The notes under the pieces: model-generated | What the model saw: only the letters and a program-made list of their open reading frames with translations | Database searches by the model: none | What the model was told of the DNA's origin: nothing | Source of the DNA: Thalassospira tepidiphila MCCC 1A03514 | GTDB lineage: Bacteria; Pseudomonadota; Alphaproteobacteria; Rhodospirillales; Thalassospiraceae | Assembly: GCF_001662875.1 (NCBI RefSeq) | Contig: NZ_JPVZ01000003.1 | Location: 496,001-560,000, forward strand | Reading direction: 5' to 3' | Length of the DNA stretch: 64,000 nucleotides | Shown: in pieces, positions 25,361 through 33,862 of the stretch | Position numbering within the stretch: position 1 is the stretch's first letter | Layout: the number at the start of each line of letters is the position of its first letter | Made by a program: the position numbers and the translations under genes

Positions 25361-26935
25361 ATGACGATATCGGTGACGTTTTGTGGTGCTGCTGGTGGGG
25401 TGACGGGATCTTGCTATTTTTTGCAGACCGATCACGGCAATTTCCTTGTCGATTGCGGTATGTTCCAGGGCAGCAAAACCGTCCGTGAATTGAACTATGG
25501 CAAGTTCCCGTTCGAGGCAGACCGGATTTCGGCCGTGTTGCTGACGCACGCGCATATTGACCATACCGGCCTGGTGCCCAAGCTGGTCAAGGCCGGTTTT
25601 GGCGGACCAATTTATGCGACGGAGCCGACCTGTGATCTTCTGACCTATATGTTGCCGGACTCCGGATACATTCAGGAAAGCGAAGTCGAACGTTTGAACC
25701 GTCGCAATGCGCGGCGCGGTCGTCCTGAAGTCACCCCGATCTATACCCGTGAAGACGCGGAAAATACGCTGTCGCAGCTCAAGACTGTCGACTATCACGA
25801 ATGGTTGCCGGTGATCGACGGCGTGCGGGCGCGATTCTGGGATGCGGGGCATCTCCTTGGTTCCGCGTCGATCGAGGTGGAGATTGAGAACGGCGACAAA
25901 GACGGTAAACCGACAAGATTGCTGTTCTCGGGTGATGTTGGCACCGGTGAGGCCGTATTTAACGAAGCGCCCGAGGCACCGGCTGGTGTCGACTATCTGT
26001 TTGTCGAAACCACCTATGGCGATCGTAACCGTCCGGTAATGACCGACGAAGAACGCCGTGAGATGCTGCGCAAGGAAGTTCAGGATGCGCTGGGCAATGG
26101 CGGCAATCTGGTAATTCCGAGTTTTGCCGTCGCCAGAACGCAAGAGCTGCTTGTTGATCTTGCGCATCTTTTTAATCGCGGTCAGTTGCCACCAGCAAAT
26201 GTCTTTGTCGATAGCCCCTTGGCGCAACGTGCGACCGATGTCTTTGCCAAACACCTGAAGCGCGGCGACGCACAGGCGCTTTCGCATCCGAAGTTCCATA
26301 TGGTGCCGGATGTTCAGGCAAGTAAACAGCTTGCACAGGTCACCAGCGGTGCGATCATTATTTCGGCAAGTGGCATGTGCGATGCCGGTCGCATTCGCTA
26401 TCATCTGAAGAACAACCTGTGGCGGCCTAATTGCACCGTGCTTCTGGTCGGTTTTCAGGCTGCGGGCTCTTTCGGGCGCGTCTTGCAGAGTGGGGCAAAA
26501 CATGTGCGGATACACGGCGATGAAATCGAGGTTCGTGCGCGCATTCGGACGTTGGACGTCTATTCCGGCCACGCCGATCAGGATATGCTTTTGCAATGGA
26601 CCAAGAACCGTTTGCCAGTGGCGCGTCAGATTTTCCTAACCCACGGTGAAGAAGGCGCACGTGCGGCATTCCGAGAAGTTCTGATGGCGCACGGCATTGA
26701 GGATAAGCTGATTTCCATGCCGATGCTTGATGACACGGTCACCCTCAAGAAGGGCAAAGGCCAACCGGCTATTCCGCAGGCACGTCTGTCGGGTGAAGAA
26801 CTCTCGCGCGATGACTGGCATAATCTTTATGCAGGTACAGTAACGGCGCTTTCGGAAAAACTTCGTTCGCTTGAAACTGCGGAAGAAAGAAAAGAGATGC
26901 TCGAAAAAGTCTTGCGCGATATCGGTTCAGTATGA
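25361..26935 (+). CDS. Beta-CASP metallo-beta-lactamase-fold RNA exonuclease/endonuclease
   Basis: A 524-residue protein of the CPSF73/YSH1-like group. The zinc motif THAHIDHTG lies near residue 65, and other metal-site parts are GAGHLLGSASIE (here DAGHLLGS) and FSGDVGTG. The beta-CASP domain follows with VVPSFAVART-like VIPSFAVARTQELL and ISASGMCDAGRIRYHL. The C-terminal YSGHADQD and LTHGEEGAR complete the metal site. Such bacterial proteins act on RNA. The ATG at 25361 starts directly at the fold (MTISVTFCGAAGGVTGS); longer frames add unrelated residues. It lies between moeA (85 bp) and the glycan operon (133 bp). The RNA target is unknown. Confidence 0.87.
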   Translation: MTISVTFCGAAGGVTGSCYFLQTDHGNFLVDCGMFQGSKTVRELNYGKFPFEADRISAVLLTHAHIDHTGLVPKLVKAGFGGPIYATEPTCDLLTYMLPDSGYIQESEVERLNRRNARRGRPEVTPIYTREDAENTLSQLKTVDYHEWLPVIDGVRARFWDAGHLLGSASIEVEIENGDKDGKPTRLLFSGDVGTGEAVFNEAPEAPAGVDYLFVETTYGDRNRPVMTDEERREMLRKEVQDALGNGGNLVIPSFAVARTQELLVDLAHLFNRGQLPPANVFVDSPLAQRATDVFAKHLKRGDAQALSHPKFHMVPDVQASKQLAQVTSGAIIISASGMCDAGRIRYHLKNNLWRPNCTVLLVGFQAAGSFGRVLQSGAKHVRIHGDEIEVRARIRTLDVYSGHADQDMLLQWTKNRLPVARQIFLTHGEEGARAAFREVLMAHGIEDKLISMPMLDDTVTLKKGKGQPAIPQARLSGEELSRDDWHNLYAGTVTALSEKLRSLETAEERKEMLEKVLRDIGSV

Positions 26936-27068
26936 GAGCAATTGTCCGGAAGCCGAAAGAAGGGCGCAAACCCCGACTTCACGGATTTACTTGCCATAAA
27001 CAAAGAACCTGTCACCCTGTTAATGGGTTGTGCGGGGAGCTGAGACCACTACGCATACGGGCGGGGAT

Positions 27069-28271
27069 ATGTCAATCGTAGGGAATTCCGGATATCGGGT
27101 TCTGATTTACAGCCATGATACCTTCGGGCTTGGGCATTTGCGCCGTTGCCGTACGATTGCGCATGCGCTGGTATCGCATCGCGATGATGTATCTGTTCTG
27201 ATTTTGTCGGGCTCACCGATTATCGGCAGCTTTGAATTCCGCTCGCGCGTGGACTTTGTCCGCATTCCGGGCGTGATCAAGCTGTCTAACGGCGAATATA
27301 CCTCGCTTAACCTCAATATCGATGTCGACCAGATTCTGGCGATGCGGGAATCGATTATTCAGCACACAGCCGATGTGTTCAACCCGGACATATTTATCGT
27401 CGACAAAGAACCGCTTGGCTTGCGCGGCGAGGTCGAGTCCACCCTGCAGATGTTGCGCCATCGGCGCACCCGTCTGGTGATGGGCCTGCGCGATGTGATG
27501 GATGATCCGGTGAACCTGCGCGAAGAATGGGACCGCAAGCAATGCGTTCCGGCCCTGGCAAACCTCTATGATGAAATCTGGGTTTATGGCCTCAAGGAAA
27601 TCTGTAATCCGCTTGAAGGGATCGACTTGCCCCCGGGCGTTGAAGAAAAGATGTCCTATACCGGCTATTTGCCACGTACCGCCACCCGCAGACCCGCACC
27701 CGAGCACGGGGCGCTTGGTCTTGAAGAACCGTATTATCTGGTAACGACAGGCGGTGGCGGGGACGGCGTCAATTTGGTCGATTGGGTGATCAGCGCCTAT
27801 GAAACCGATCCGGACATTCCGGTGCCGTCGCTGGTTGTTCTCGGACCCTTTATGGGACCGACACAGCAAAACGAATTCATGAAACGTGCGGAAAAGATCG
27901 ACAAGCTGTCGGTCATTACCTTTGATGCCAATGTCGAAGTGTTGATGCACAAATCGGCCGGCGTGATCGGCATGGGCGGCTATAACACCTTCTGCGAGAT
28001 CCTGTCCTTTGACAAACCGGCCGTTATCGTGCCGCGTACTGTGCCGCGTCTTGAACAGTATGTTCGCGCTGCGGCGGCAGAAAAGCTTGGTCTGGTCAGA
28101 ATGCTGACCGAAGATGGTGGTCGCGATCCGCGCGAAATGGCCGACGCCCTGCGTGGTCTGATACATCAGCCAAAACCGTCGCATGTGACTGTTCCGAACC
28201 TTATGGGCGGACTGGATCGCGTTGGCGAATTGGTTGATCGCTGGCTTCCGCCACAAATGGCCGCAGAATAA
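27069..28271 (+). CDS. Glycosyltransferase, predicted MurG-like (GT-B) fold, operon gene 1
   Basis: A 400-residue predicted glycosyltransferase of the COG4671 type. The N-terminus VLIYSHDTFGLGHLRRCRTIAHAL is the diagnostic G-x-G-H-x-R-R loop of the first Rossmann domain. The C-terminal domain has TTGGGGDGVNLVDW and GMGGYNTFCEILSFDKPAVIVPR, a GT28-like nucleotide-sugar site. No membrane helix is seen, so it acts in the cytosol or at the membrane surface. The ATG at 27069 has GGCGGGGA upstream. It opens a co-directional unit running to 39960; a related protein is gene 5 of the unit. The sugar donor and acceptor are unknown. Confidence 0.8.
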   Translation: MSIVGNSGYRVLIYSHDTFGLGHLRRCRTIAHALVSHRDDVSVLILSGSPIIGSFEFRSRVDFVRIPGVIKLSNGEYTSLNLNIDVDQILAMRESIIQHTADVFNPDIFIVDKEPLGLRGEVESTLQMLRHRRTRLVMGLRDVMDDPVNLREEWDRKQCVPALANLYDEIWVYGLKEICNPLEGIDLPPGVEEKMSYTGYLPRTATRRPAPEHGALGLEEPYYLVTTGGGGDGVNLVDWVISAYETDPDIPVPSLVVLGPFMGPTQQNEFMKRAEKIDKLSVITFDANVEVLMHKSAGVIGMGGYNTFCEILSFDKPAVIVPRTVPRLEQYVRAAAAEKLGLVRMLTEDGGRDPREMADALRGLIHQPKPSHVTVPNLMGGLDRVGELVDRWLPPQMAAE

Positions 28272-28289
28272 TCATCGGGAATAGATTTG

Positions 28290-29567
28290 ATGGCACGCGA
28301 CAATCTGGCAATCGTGGTGAAGGGTTATCCGCGATTGTCGGAGACCTTTATCGCCCAAGAAATTTTAGGTATTCAGCAAGCAGGCATTCCCTATCGGATT
28401 GTGTCGCTGCGTCATCCAACCGACAAAAAACGCCACCCGATCAATGATCGCATTACAGGTGCGGTCGCTTATCTCCCGGAATATGTCTATCAGGAACCGA
28501 TGCGGGTTTTGCGTGGCTGGCTCAAGGCGCGCAAGATGCCCGGATATCGTCGCGCCCTGAATATCTGGTGGCAGGATTACCGCCGGGACCGTACCGCCAA
28601 TCGCGCACGCCGATTTGCCCAGGCCATGGTGATGGCGGCTGAACTGCCCGATGATGTCACCCGCATCTATGCCCATTTCCTGCATACACCGGCATCGGTC
28701 GCGCGCTATTGCGCAATTATGCGCGGTTTGCCGTGGTCCTGTTCGGCGCATGCCAAGGATATCTATACCAGTCAGGACTGGGACATGCGCGAAAAGCTGC
28801 GCGATATGGATTGGCTGGTGACCTGTACAAGCGCCAATGTCGATTACCTTCGTAAACTTGCTGAGGATCCGGATAAAGTTAATCTGCTCTATCACGGACT
28901 GGATTTTTCGCGTTTCCCCGAAGACCTTCCAGAAAGACCTCTGCGCGATGGGACGGATGCCGATAACCCGGTAAGGATCCTGTCGGTCGGGCGACTGGTG
29001 GGCAAGAAGGGGTATGACGACCTTCTGCGCGCCTTGGCCAAGTTGCCAGCCGACCTTCATTGGCGGTTCGTTCATATTGGTGGCGGCGATGGTGAAAAAT
29101 ATCAAAAACTTGCAACGGAGCTCGGCATAGCGGACCGCTGTGACTGGCAAGGGGCGCGTGATCAGAAGGAAGTGATCGCGGCATGTCAGTCGTCCGATTT
29201 GTTCGTACTGGCCAGCCGGATTGAGAAGGATGGTGATCGCGACGGGCTGCCAAACGTTCTGATGGAAGCGCAGCTTTGCGGACTTGCTGCGGTTTCGACT
29301 GCAATTTCGGCCATTCCTGAACTGATTAAAGACGGCGTAAACGGCAAACTTGTGCCCGAACGTGATCCGGATGCACTTGCGAGTGCGCTGAAAGCCTTGA
29401 TCACTGATCCCCGTCTTCGAGAAACCATGGGTCGTAAGGGCAATGAGATTGTGCGTCGTGATTTCTCGTTCTATCGCGGCATGAAGGAACTGGCGGAACG
29501 TTTCGGTGTTAACTCCCAGTCCGACGAACAGGCTGCAATCCCCGCCGAACAACCCGCCGCAGAGTAG
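28290..29567 (+). CDS. Family 4 glycosyltransferase, operon gene 2
   Basis: A 425-residue GT-B protein of family GT4. The C-terminal domain shows ILSVGRLVGKKGYDDLLRAL, the glycine-rich HIGGGDGEKYQKL and the donor-site motif DGLPNVLMEAQLCGLAAVSTAIS (the E-x7-E region, whose first Glu is replaced by Asp). The N-terminal domain begins VVKGYPRLSETFIAQEILGIQQ, typical of retaining transferases of exopolysaccharide or lipopolysaccharide clusters. The ATG at 28290 has GGGAA upstream and follows gene 1 by 18 bp. Soluble; donor and acceptor unknown. Confidence 0.87.
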   Translation: MARDNLAIVVKGYPRLSETFIAQEILGIQQAGIPYRIVSLRHPTDKKRHPINDRITGAVAYLPEYVYQEPMRVLRGWLKARKMPGYRRALNIWWQDYRRDRTANRARRFAQAMVMAAELPDDVTRIYAHFLHTPASVARYCAIMRGLPWSCSAHAKDIYTSQDWDMREKLRDMDWLVTCTSANVDYLRKLAEDPDKVNLLYHGLDFSRFPEDLPERPLRDGTDADNPVRILSVGRLVGKKGYDDLLRALAKLPADLHWRFVHIGGGDGEKYQKLATELGIADRCDWQGARDQKEVIAACQSSDLFVLASRIEKDGDRDGLPNVLMEAQLCGLAAVSTAISAIPELIKDGVNGKLVPERDPDALASALKALITDPRLRETMGRKGNEIVRRDFSFYRGMKELAERFGVNSQSDEQAAIPAEQPAAE

Positions 29568-29578
29568 GAGGCACGCAC

Positions 29579-30733
29579 TTGCAGGTTGCCTTTTACGCCC
29601 CGCTAAAGCCGATTGACCATCCTGTTCCGTCGGGTGACCGCCTGATTGCCCGCATGCTGTGTGAAGCCCTTCAGTCAGCAGGTATGAAGGTCGATATAGC
29701 TGCCCGCCTTCGTAGCCGCGTTGCTGATGGCAATGTCCTTAAGCAGGCGCGGCTTGCCGAACTGGGGACCAAACTTGCTACCCGTTTACTGCGGCAATAC
29801 CAATCGGGGTTCCGTCCCAAACCGGATATCTGGTTTACCTATCATCTTTATTACAAGGCACCGGACTGGATCGGGCCGATTGTTGCCGATGCGCTGGGTA
29901 TCCCGTATGTGGTGGCCGAATCATCCTTTGCCCCAAAGCGTGCAAACGGGCCATGGGGACAAAGCCATCTGGCAGTCGAGACAGCAATTAGGCAGGCGGA
30001 TGCAGTTTTCTCACTCAATCGGGTCGATATGGAATGCCTTGCACAGGTCTGCCAACCGGATCGTCTGCACTTCCTGCCGCCCTTTACACGTGTCGCGTCA
30101 TGGCATGTCGGACAGCGGGTAGCAATCAATCCAGAATGGGTGCGGTTGGTGACAACCGCAATGATGCGCGATGGTGACAAACTGAAATCCTATGCGCTTT
30201 TGGCAGACGCACTGGGTCGCCTCAGGCGCAATGGTGTTGATAACTGGCACCTGACAGTGATTGGTGATGGCCCAGCGCGTCAGGAGGTCGAGGACCTTTT
30301 TGAAGAAAATGGACTTGGTGAAGACAAGGTTTCACTAGTGGGCCTGAAAACACCGGAACAAACCAAAGATATTCTCGCGCAGTCAGATTTGTTCGTATGG
30401 CCCGCGATCAATGAAGCCTTCGGAATGGCATTGCTTGAGGCCCAGTCTGCGGGGCTTCCGGTTCTGGCGGGGGATACTGGCGGTGTGTCGGGTATTGTTT
30501 CATCCGGTGTGACCGGGTGGCTTGTGCCTGTTGGTGATGTCACGGCTTTTTCAAACCGTCTGGCGGAATGCCTTGGGGCGGATGTCGCCGTATTGCGTGA
30601 AATAGGTGCTGCTGGCGCATCGAAAGCAGCGCAGCATCACACGCTTGAAGCCGCTGCTGATCTGTTATCCACCACATTCAAGAAAATCATCCCGGGTCAT
30701 GTGTCGTCACAAAACGGGCAGGGCCCAGCATGA
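29579..30733 (+). CDS. Family 4 glycosyltransferase, operon gene 3
   Basis: A 384-residue GT4-type protein. The N-terminus VAFYAPLKPIDHPVPSGDRLIARML and the C-terminal AINEAFGMALLEAQSAGLPVLAGDTGG (full E-x7-E motif) are clear. The start is TTG at 29579, fixed by a perfect AGGAGG 7 bases upstream; no ATG lies nearby. The gap from gene 2 is 11 bp and the stop overlaps the next ATG (ATGA), so translation is coupled. Likely adds one sugar to a growing glycan. Specificity unknown. Confidence 0.87.
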   Translation: MQVAFYAPLKPIDHPVPSGDRLIARMLCEALQSAGMKVDIAARLRSRVADGNVLKQARLAELGTKLATRLLRQYQSGFRPKPDIWFTYHLYYKAPDWIGPIVADALGIPYVVAESSFAPKRANGPWGQSHLAVETAIRQADAVFSLNRVDMECLAQVCQPDRLHFLPPFTRVASWHVGQRVAINPEWVRLVTTAMMRDGDKLKSYALLADALGRLRRNGVDNWHLTVIGDGPARQEVEDLFEENGLGEDKVSLVGLKTPEQTKDILAQSDLFVWPAINEAFGMALLEAQSAGLPVLAGDTGGVSGIVSSGVTGWLVPVGDVTAFSNRLAECLGADVAVLREIGAAGASKAAQHHTLEAAADLLSTTFKKIIPGHVSSQNGQGPA

Positions 30734-31332
30734 AACAGATCCGTTTTGCATTGCTTCGCCACGGTGTCACGGCCTGGAATACCGAAAAGCGCATTCAGGG
30801 ACGCACAGATATCTCAATCAGGCATGATACAGCTGCGTGGTATCGTCAGCACCGTTTGCCCGCCAAGTGGGCCAATGTTCCGTGGTTTTCTTCGCCCTTA
30901 TCCCGAACGCGTGAAACTGCAGATGCGCTTGGGATCAGAGCCGTTGCCACTGAGCCCGCGTTCATCGAGATGGACTGGGGTACGTGGGAGGGTGAAAAAC
31001 TTTCGGATCTTCGTGCAAGTATGGGGAAAGACCTTCGCGCCAATGAAGACCGTGGTTGTGATTTTCGCCCAGATGATGGCGAAAGCCCGCGTGATGTCTT
31101 GAACCGGGTTGCGACATTCCTGAATGATTGTGACCTCCCGGACTTTGGTGCGGTCACCCATAAGGGCGTGATACGTGCTGTCTATGCTGCAGCACGTGGA
31201 TGGGACATGATGGGCAAAATTCCAGACAAACTCGATTGGCACTGTTTACAGGTGTTTCAGTATTCTGATGAGGCCGGGTTCTCTGTTGACGCACTCAATG
31301 TGCCACTTGTCCCCGCGCAGGAGACCACGTGA
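30730..31332 (+). CDS. Histidine phosphatase superfamily protein, operon gene 4
   Basis: A 200-residue protein of the phosphoglycerate mutase-like (RHG) branch. LLRHGVTAWN gives the RHG motif with the phospho-accepting His11; FSSPLSRTRETADAL, EMDWGTWEGE (acid site) and VTHKGVIRAVYA (second His) complete the active site. Family members remove phosphate from small molecules or sugars. In this operon a sugar-phosphate or pathway intermediate is a reasonable substrate, but this is inference from context. The ATG overlaps the stop of gene 3. Confidence 0.87.
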   Translation: MKQIRFALLRHGVTAWNTEKRIQGRTDISIRHDTAAWYRQHRLPAKWANVPWFSSPLSRTRETADALGIRAVATEPAFIEMDWGTWEGEKLSDLRASMGKDLRANEDRGCDFRPDDGESPRDVLNRVATFLNDCDLPDFGAVTHKGVIRAVYAAARGWDMMGKIPDKLDWHCLQVFQYSDEAGFSVDALNVPLVPAQETT

Positions 31333-32474
31333 TGAGTGATATCATGGTCTATGTGCAGCACTTGCTTGGCATTGGTCACGTGCGCCGTATGGCGTTGATA
31401 AATCAGGCGCTTCGCGATGAAGGGCTTGGCGTTACGGTTGTAAGTGGCGGTGTGCCCGATGACAGCCTTGATTTCGCGGCCAGTGAAGTTATTCAGCTTT
31501 CCCCGTGCAAAACATCCGATACTGGTTTCTCTGGGCTTGTCGATCCGGACGGGAACGCCTTGGGGCACGACTGGCAGAAACAACGTAAAAGACAACTGCT
31601 GACCGCGTTTAAGGAAACGGCGCCGAAACTGCTTTTGGTCGAAATGTTCCCATTCGGGCGCCGCGCATTTCGGTTCGAATTGATCCCGCTGTTTGACGCG
31701 GCGAATGAAGCAGGCGTTCCGATCATTTGTTCTGTCAGAGACCTTTTAGTGCGTAAAAAAGACATCGGCAAAACGCGAAGGATGCGTGATATCTCGCGCA
31801 AATATCTTGATGCGGTTCTGGTGCATGGTGATCCGCAACTGTTTGGTTTTGATCGCAGCTTTGAGTTTGCCGACGATATATCGGACCTGATCGCCTACAC
31901 GGGGTATGTCGCACCAAATGTTGCCAATGACGTCTCGGAACGTGGGGAGGCAGAGCGTAGCGGTGTTCTCGTTTCTGCTGGCGGTGGTGCCGTTGGGGCA
32001 GCGCTGATCAGGCTTGCAATTTCTGCCCGCGCGCATTCGCAAAAATATAGCGACGCTATTTGGGATATTGTCGCTGGGCCGCATTTTCCCTCAGATCAAT
32101 TTGACCTTTTGCGCGGCCAGTTGCCCGACGGTGTGATCCTGCATCGGTTCTTGCCCGATTTCCGTGAACGGATGTTGCGTGCCGCCGTTTCTGTTTCACA
32201 GGCCGGATACAACACGCTGATGGATGTGTTGGTGACGCAAACGCCGGCGGTCATGGTGCCGTTTGCAGAAGGCGGCGAAAGCGAGCAAACCGAACGTGCG
32301 GAAGTCCTTGCCAATGAAGGGGTTATTTCCCTGCTTGATCTTGATGGCCTGTCTGCGCAATCATTAGCAAAACAAATAGATAACGCCAGACAGCCAAGCG
32401 GGATTAAAATCGCACTGGATGGCGCAAAAAGAACTGCGTCAATCATCGCAGAAAAGATCAAAGGGCAGGCATGA
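31332..32474 (+). CDS. Glycosyltransferase, predicted MurG-like (GT-B) fold, operon gene 5
   Basis: A 380-residue relative of operon gene 1 with the same GIGHVRRMALINQAL loop near residue 14, SAGGGAVGAALIRLAI in the donor domain and VSQAGYNTLMDVLVTQTPAVMVPFAEGGESEQTERA near residue 290 (the E-rich GT28-like acceptor/donor loop). The ATG at 31332 overlaps the previous stop (TGATG) and has AGGAG 8 bases upstream; a GTG one codon earlier is less well placed. It is the second COG4671-type transferase of the unit, so the two probably add related residues to one glycan. Specificity unknown. Confidence 0.8.
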   Translation: MSDIMVYVQHLLGIGHVRRMALINQALRDEGLGVTVVSGGVPDDSLDFAASEVIQLSPCKTSDTGFSGLVDPDGNALGHDWQKQRKRQLLTAFKETAPKLLLVEMFPFGRRAFRFELIPLFDAANEAGVPIICSVRDLLVRKKDIGKTRRMRDISRKYLDAVLVHGDPQLFGFDRSFEFADDISDLIAYTGYVAPNVANDVSERGEAERSGVLVSAGGGAVGAALIRLAISARAHSQKYSDAIWDIVAGPHFPSDQFDLLRGQLPDGVILHRFLPDFRERMLRAAVSVSQAGYNTLMDVLVTQTPAVMVPFAEGGESEQTERAEVLANEGVISLLDLDGLSAQSLAKQIDNARQPSGIKIALDGAKRTASIIAEKIKGQA

Positions 32475-33229
32475 GCAGCTGGGATCAATTACGCGCAGAG
32501 CTTGATCTGTGGCAGTCGAAAGACCGGATTGCCACCGCGTGGTGGCGTGACGACGATGCTGTTTCTGTTACCCCGGCGCTTGAGACGCTTCTGCGGTTTG
32601 AACAGGACTATAAAGTGCCACTCGCACTTGCGGTTATTCCGGCGGCTTTGCAGGACGATCTTGTCGAACGTCTTGTTGAGACGCTTGATACCCGTGTTTT
32701 GCAGCATGGGTGGTCCCACCAGAACCATATGCCAGAGGGACGCAAGAAACAGGAACTCGATGACGTGCGCGATATTGGCGATGTCGTTGCCGATCTGCGC
32801 CACGGGTTTTCGGTTCTGCAATCGCGTTTTGGCAATCGTTTCTTGCCGGTCCTTGTGCCGCCATGGAACCGGGTGGCCGACGATGTCGTGGCGGCTTTGC
32901 ATTCCCTTGGCTTTTGCGGGATCAGCACATTCAATGCGCGTAAGGTGGCAGAGCCGTACAAAGGCATTATGCAGGTCAACACGCATGTCGATGTCATTGA
33001 CTGGCGTGGAACGCGCGGCTTCGTTGGTGAAGACGCGGCACTTGGCACAATGATTGAACATCTGTCAGCACGGCGAACAGGGCAGGTCGACGCGGATGAG
33101 CCGACGGGTATTCTGACCCATCATCTTGTCCATGACGAGGCCACTACGAAGTTCCTTGATAATCTGTTTTCTATGGACCATTCAGCTTTGCGCTGGTTGA
33201 GAATACCCGGAGTATTTCCATGGCAATAA
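32471..33229 (+). CDS. Polysaccharide deacetylase-like (NodB-fold) protein, operon gene 6
   Basis: A 252-residue protein. WWRDDDAVSVTP supplies the metal/base aspartates (Asp27-29) and HGWSHQNH the H-x3-H pair (His79 and His83, with His86 beyond) of the carbohydrate esterase 4 fold; LVPPWNRVADDV is the conserved third motif (usually RPPxG). The C-terminal part has TGILTHHLVHDEAT, matching the last catalytic motif. It has no signal peptide, so it would act in the cytosol, which is unusual for chitin or peptidoglycan deacetylases and suggests action on a lipid-linked or free intermediate. The ATG overlaps the gene 5 stop. Confidence 0.82.
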   Translation: MSSWDQLRAELDLWQSKDRIATAWWRDDDAVSVTPALETLLRFEQDYKVPLALAVIPAALQDDLVERLVETLDTRVLQHGWSHQNHMPEGRKKQELDDVRDIGDVVADLRHGFSVLQSRFGNRFLPVLVPPWNRVADDVVAALHSLGFCGISTFNARKVAEPYKGIMQVNTHVDVIDWRGTRGFVGEDAALGTMIEHLSARRTGQVDADEPTGILTHHLVHDEATTKFLDNLFSMDHSALRWLRIPGVFPWQ

Positions 33230-33861
33230 GGCCAAAACAACACGTGGAACCTGAACCGGCACAGGCCCCCAAGGCCCCCAGTGTGCCAAGCACCGTGGAC
33301 CCGGTAAAGCCGGCAGGTGTCGGTGACAGCGAAGTCCAGACGATGGGCTATCCATCCAAACTGATGGCGCCTGATCTGGCGAAATCAATTGTCGGGCTGC
33401 TGATTTGCGGCGTTATCGCGCTGATTCCCGAGATGCTCGCAATTATTCAATGGACGTCGGCCGGGCTTGCTTTGCTGTTCGTTTTCTATTTTGCCCGCAC
33501 GGTTATCCGCTTCCAGTCAAAGATCTATGTATCGGAATACGGCATCCGGCTTTCAAGCCTGCGCGGTGGAACGGCTTTTGCCTGGCCGGAACTTTCGAAG
33601 TTCCGTTTGCGTTACTTTAGTACCAAGCGCGATGGCAACAAGGGATGGTTCGAGCTGACCCTGCAGGCAGGGGATGCGAAAATTGTCGCAGAATCAACAC
33701 TGGACGGTTTTGACGATCTCCTTGAAATTTCTCGTGATTGGGCGAAAGATAACCAGCTGCTTGTCGATGACGTCACAAGAACAAACTTGATGCGCATGGA
33801 TGAGGCCGAAACACTGGTTAAGGCCGCGGCATCCGAACGCAAACACGGTGGTATCAACTAG
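33220..33861 (+). CDS. Membrane protein with PH-like domain, operon gene 7
   Basis: A 213-residue protein: a proline-rich N-terminus (about 1-50), two adjacent membrane helices (about 54-92, IVGLLICGVIALIPEML and TSAGLALLFVFYFA), then a beta-rich domain with IYVSEYGIRLSSLRGGTAFAWPELSKFRL, which looks like the bacterial PH-like (bPH) fold, and a charged helical tail. The gene starts 10 bp inside the previous gene and ends 1 bp before the ABC ATPase gene. It may tether the enzymes of this unit to the membrane; that role is inferred. Confidence 0.7.
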   Translation: MAIRPKQHVEPEPAQAPKAPSVPSTVDPVKPAGVGDSEVQTMGYPSKLMAPDLAKSIVGLLICGVIALIPEMLAIIQWTSAGLALLFVFYFARTVIRFQSKIYVSEYGIRLSSLRGGTAFAWPELSKFRLRYFSTKRDGNKGWFELTLQAGDAKIVAESTLDGFDDLLEISRDWAKDNQLLVDDVTRTNLMRMDEAETLVKAAASERKHGGIN

Positions 33862-33862
33862 A

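Noticed and set aside
25064-26596. 510-codon open frame antisense to the metallo-beta-lactamase-fold gene
   Set aside because: It lies fully opposite well-supported genes (moeA end and the RNase) and has no family motifs. Long antisense frames arise here from the codon usage of real genes. The same applies to 28365-29552 (-), 55239-56399 (+), 27213-28256 (-) and 21311-22411 (-).
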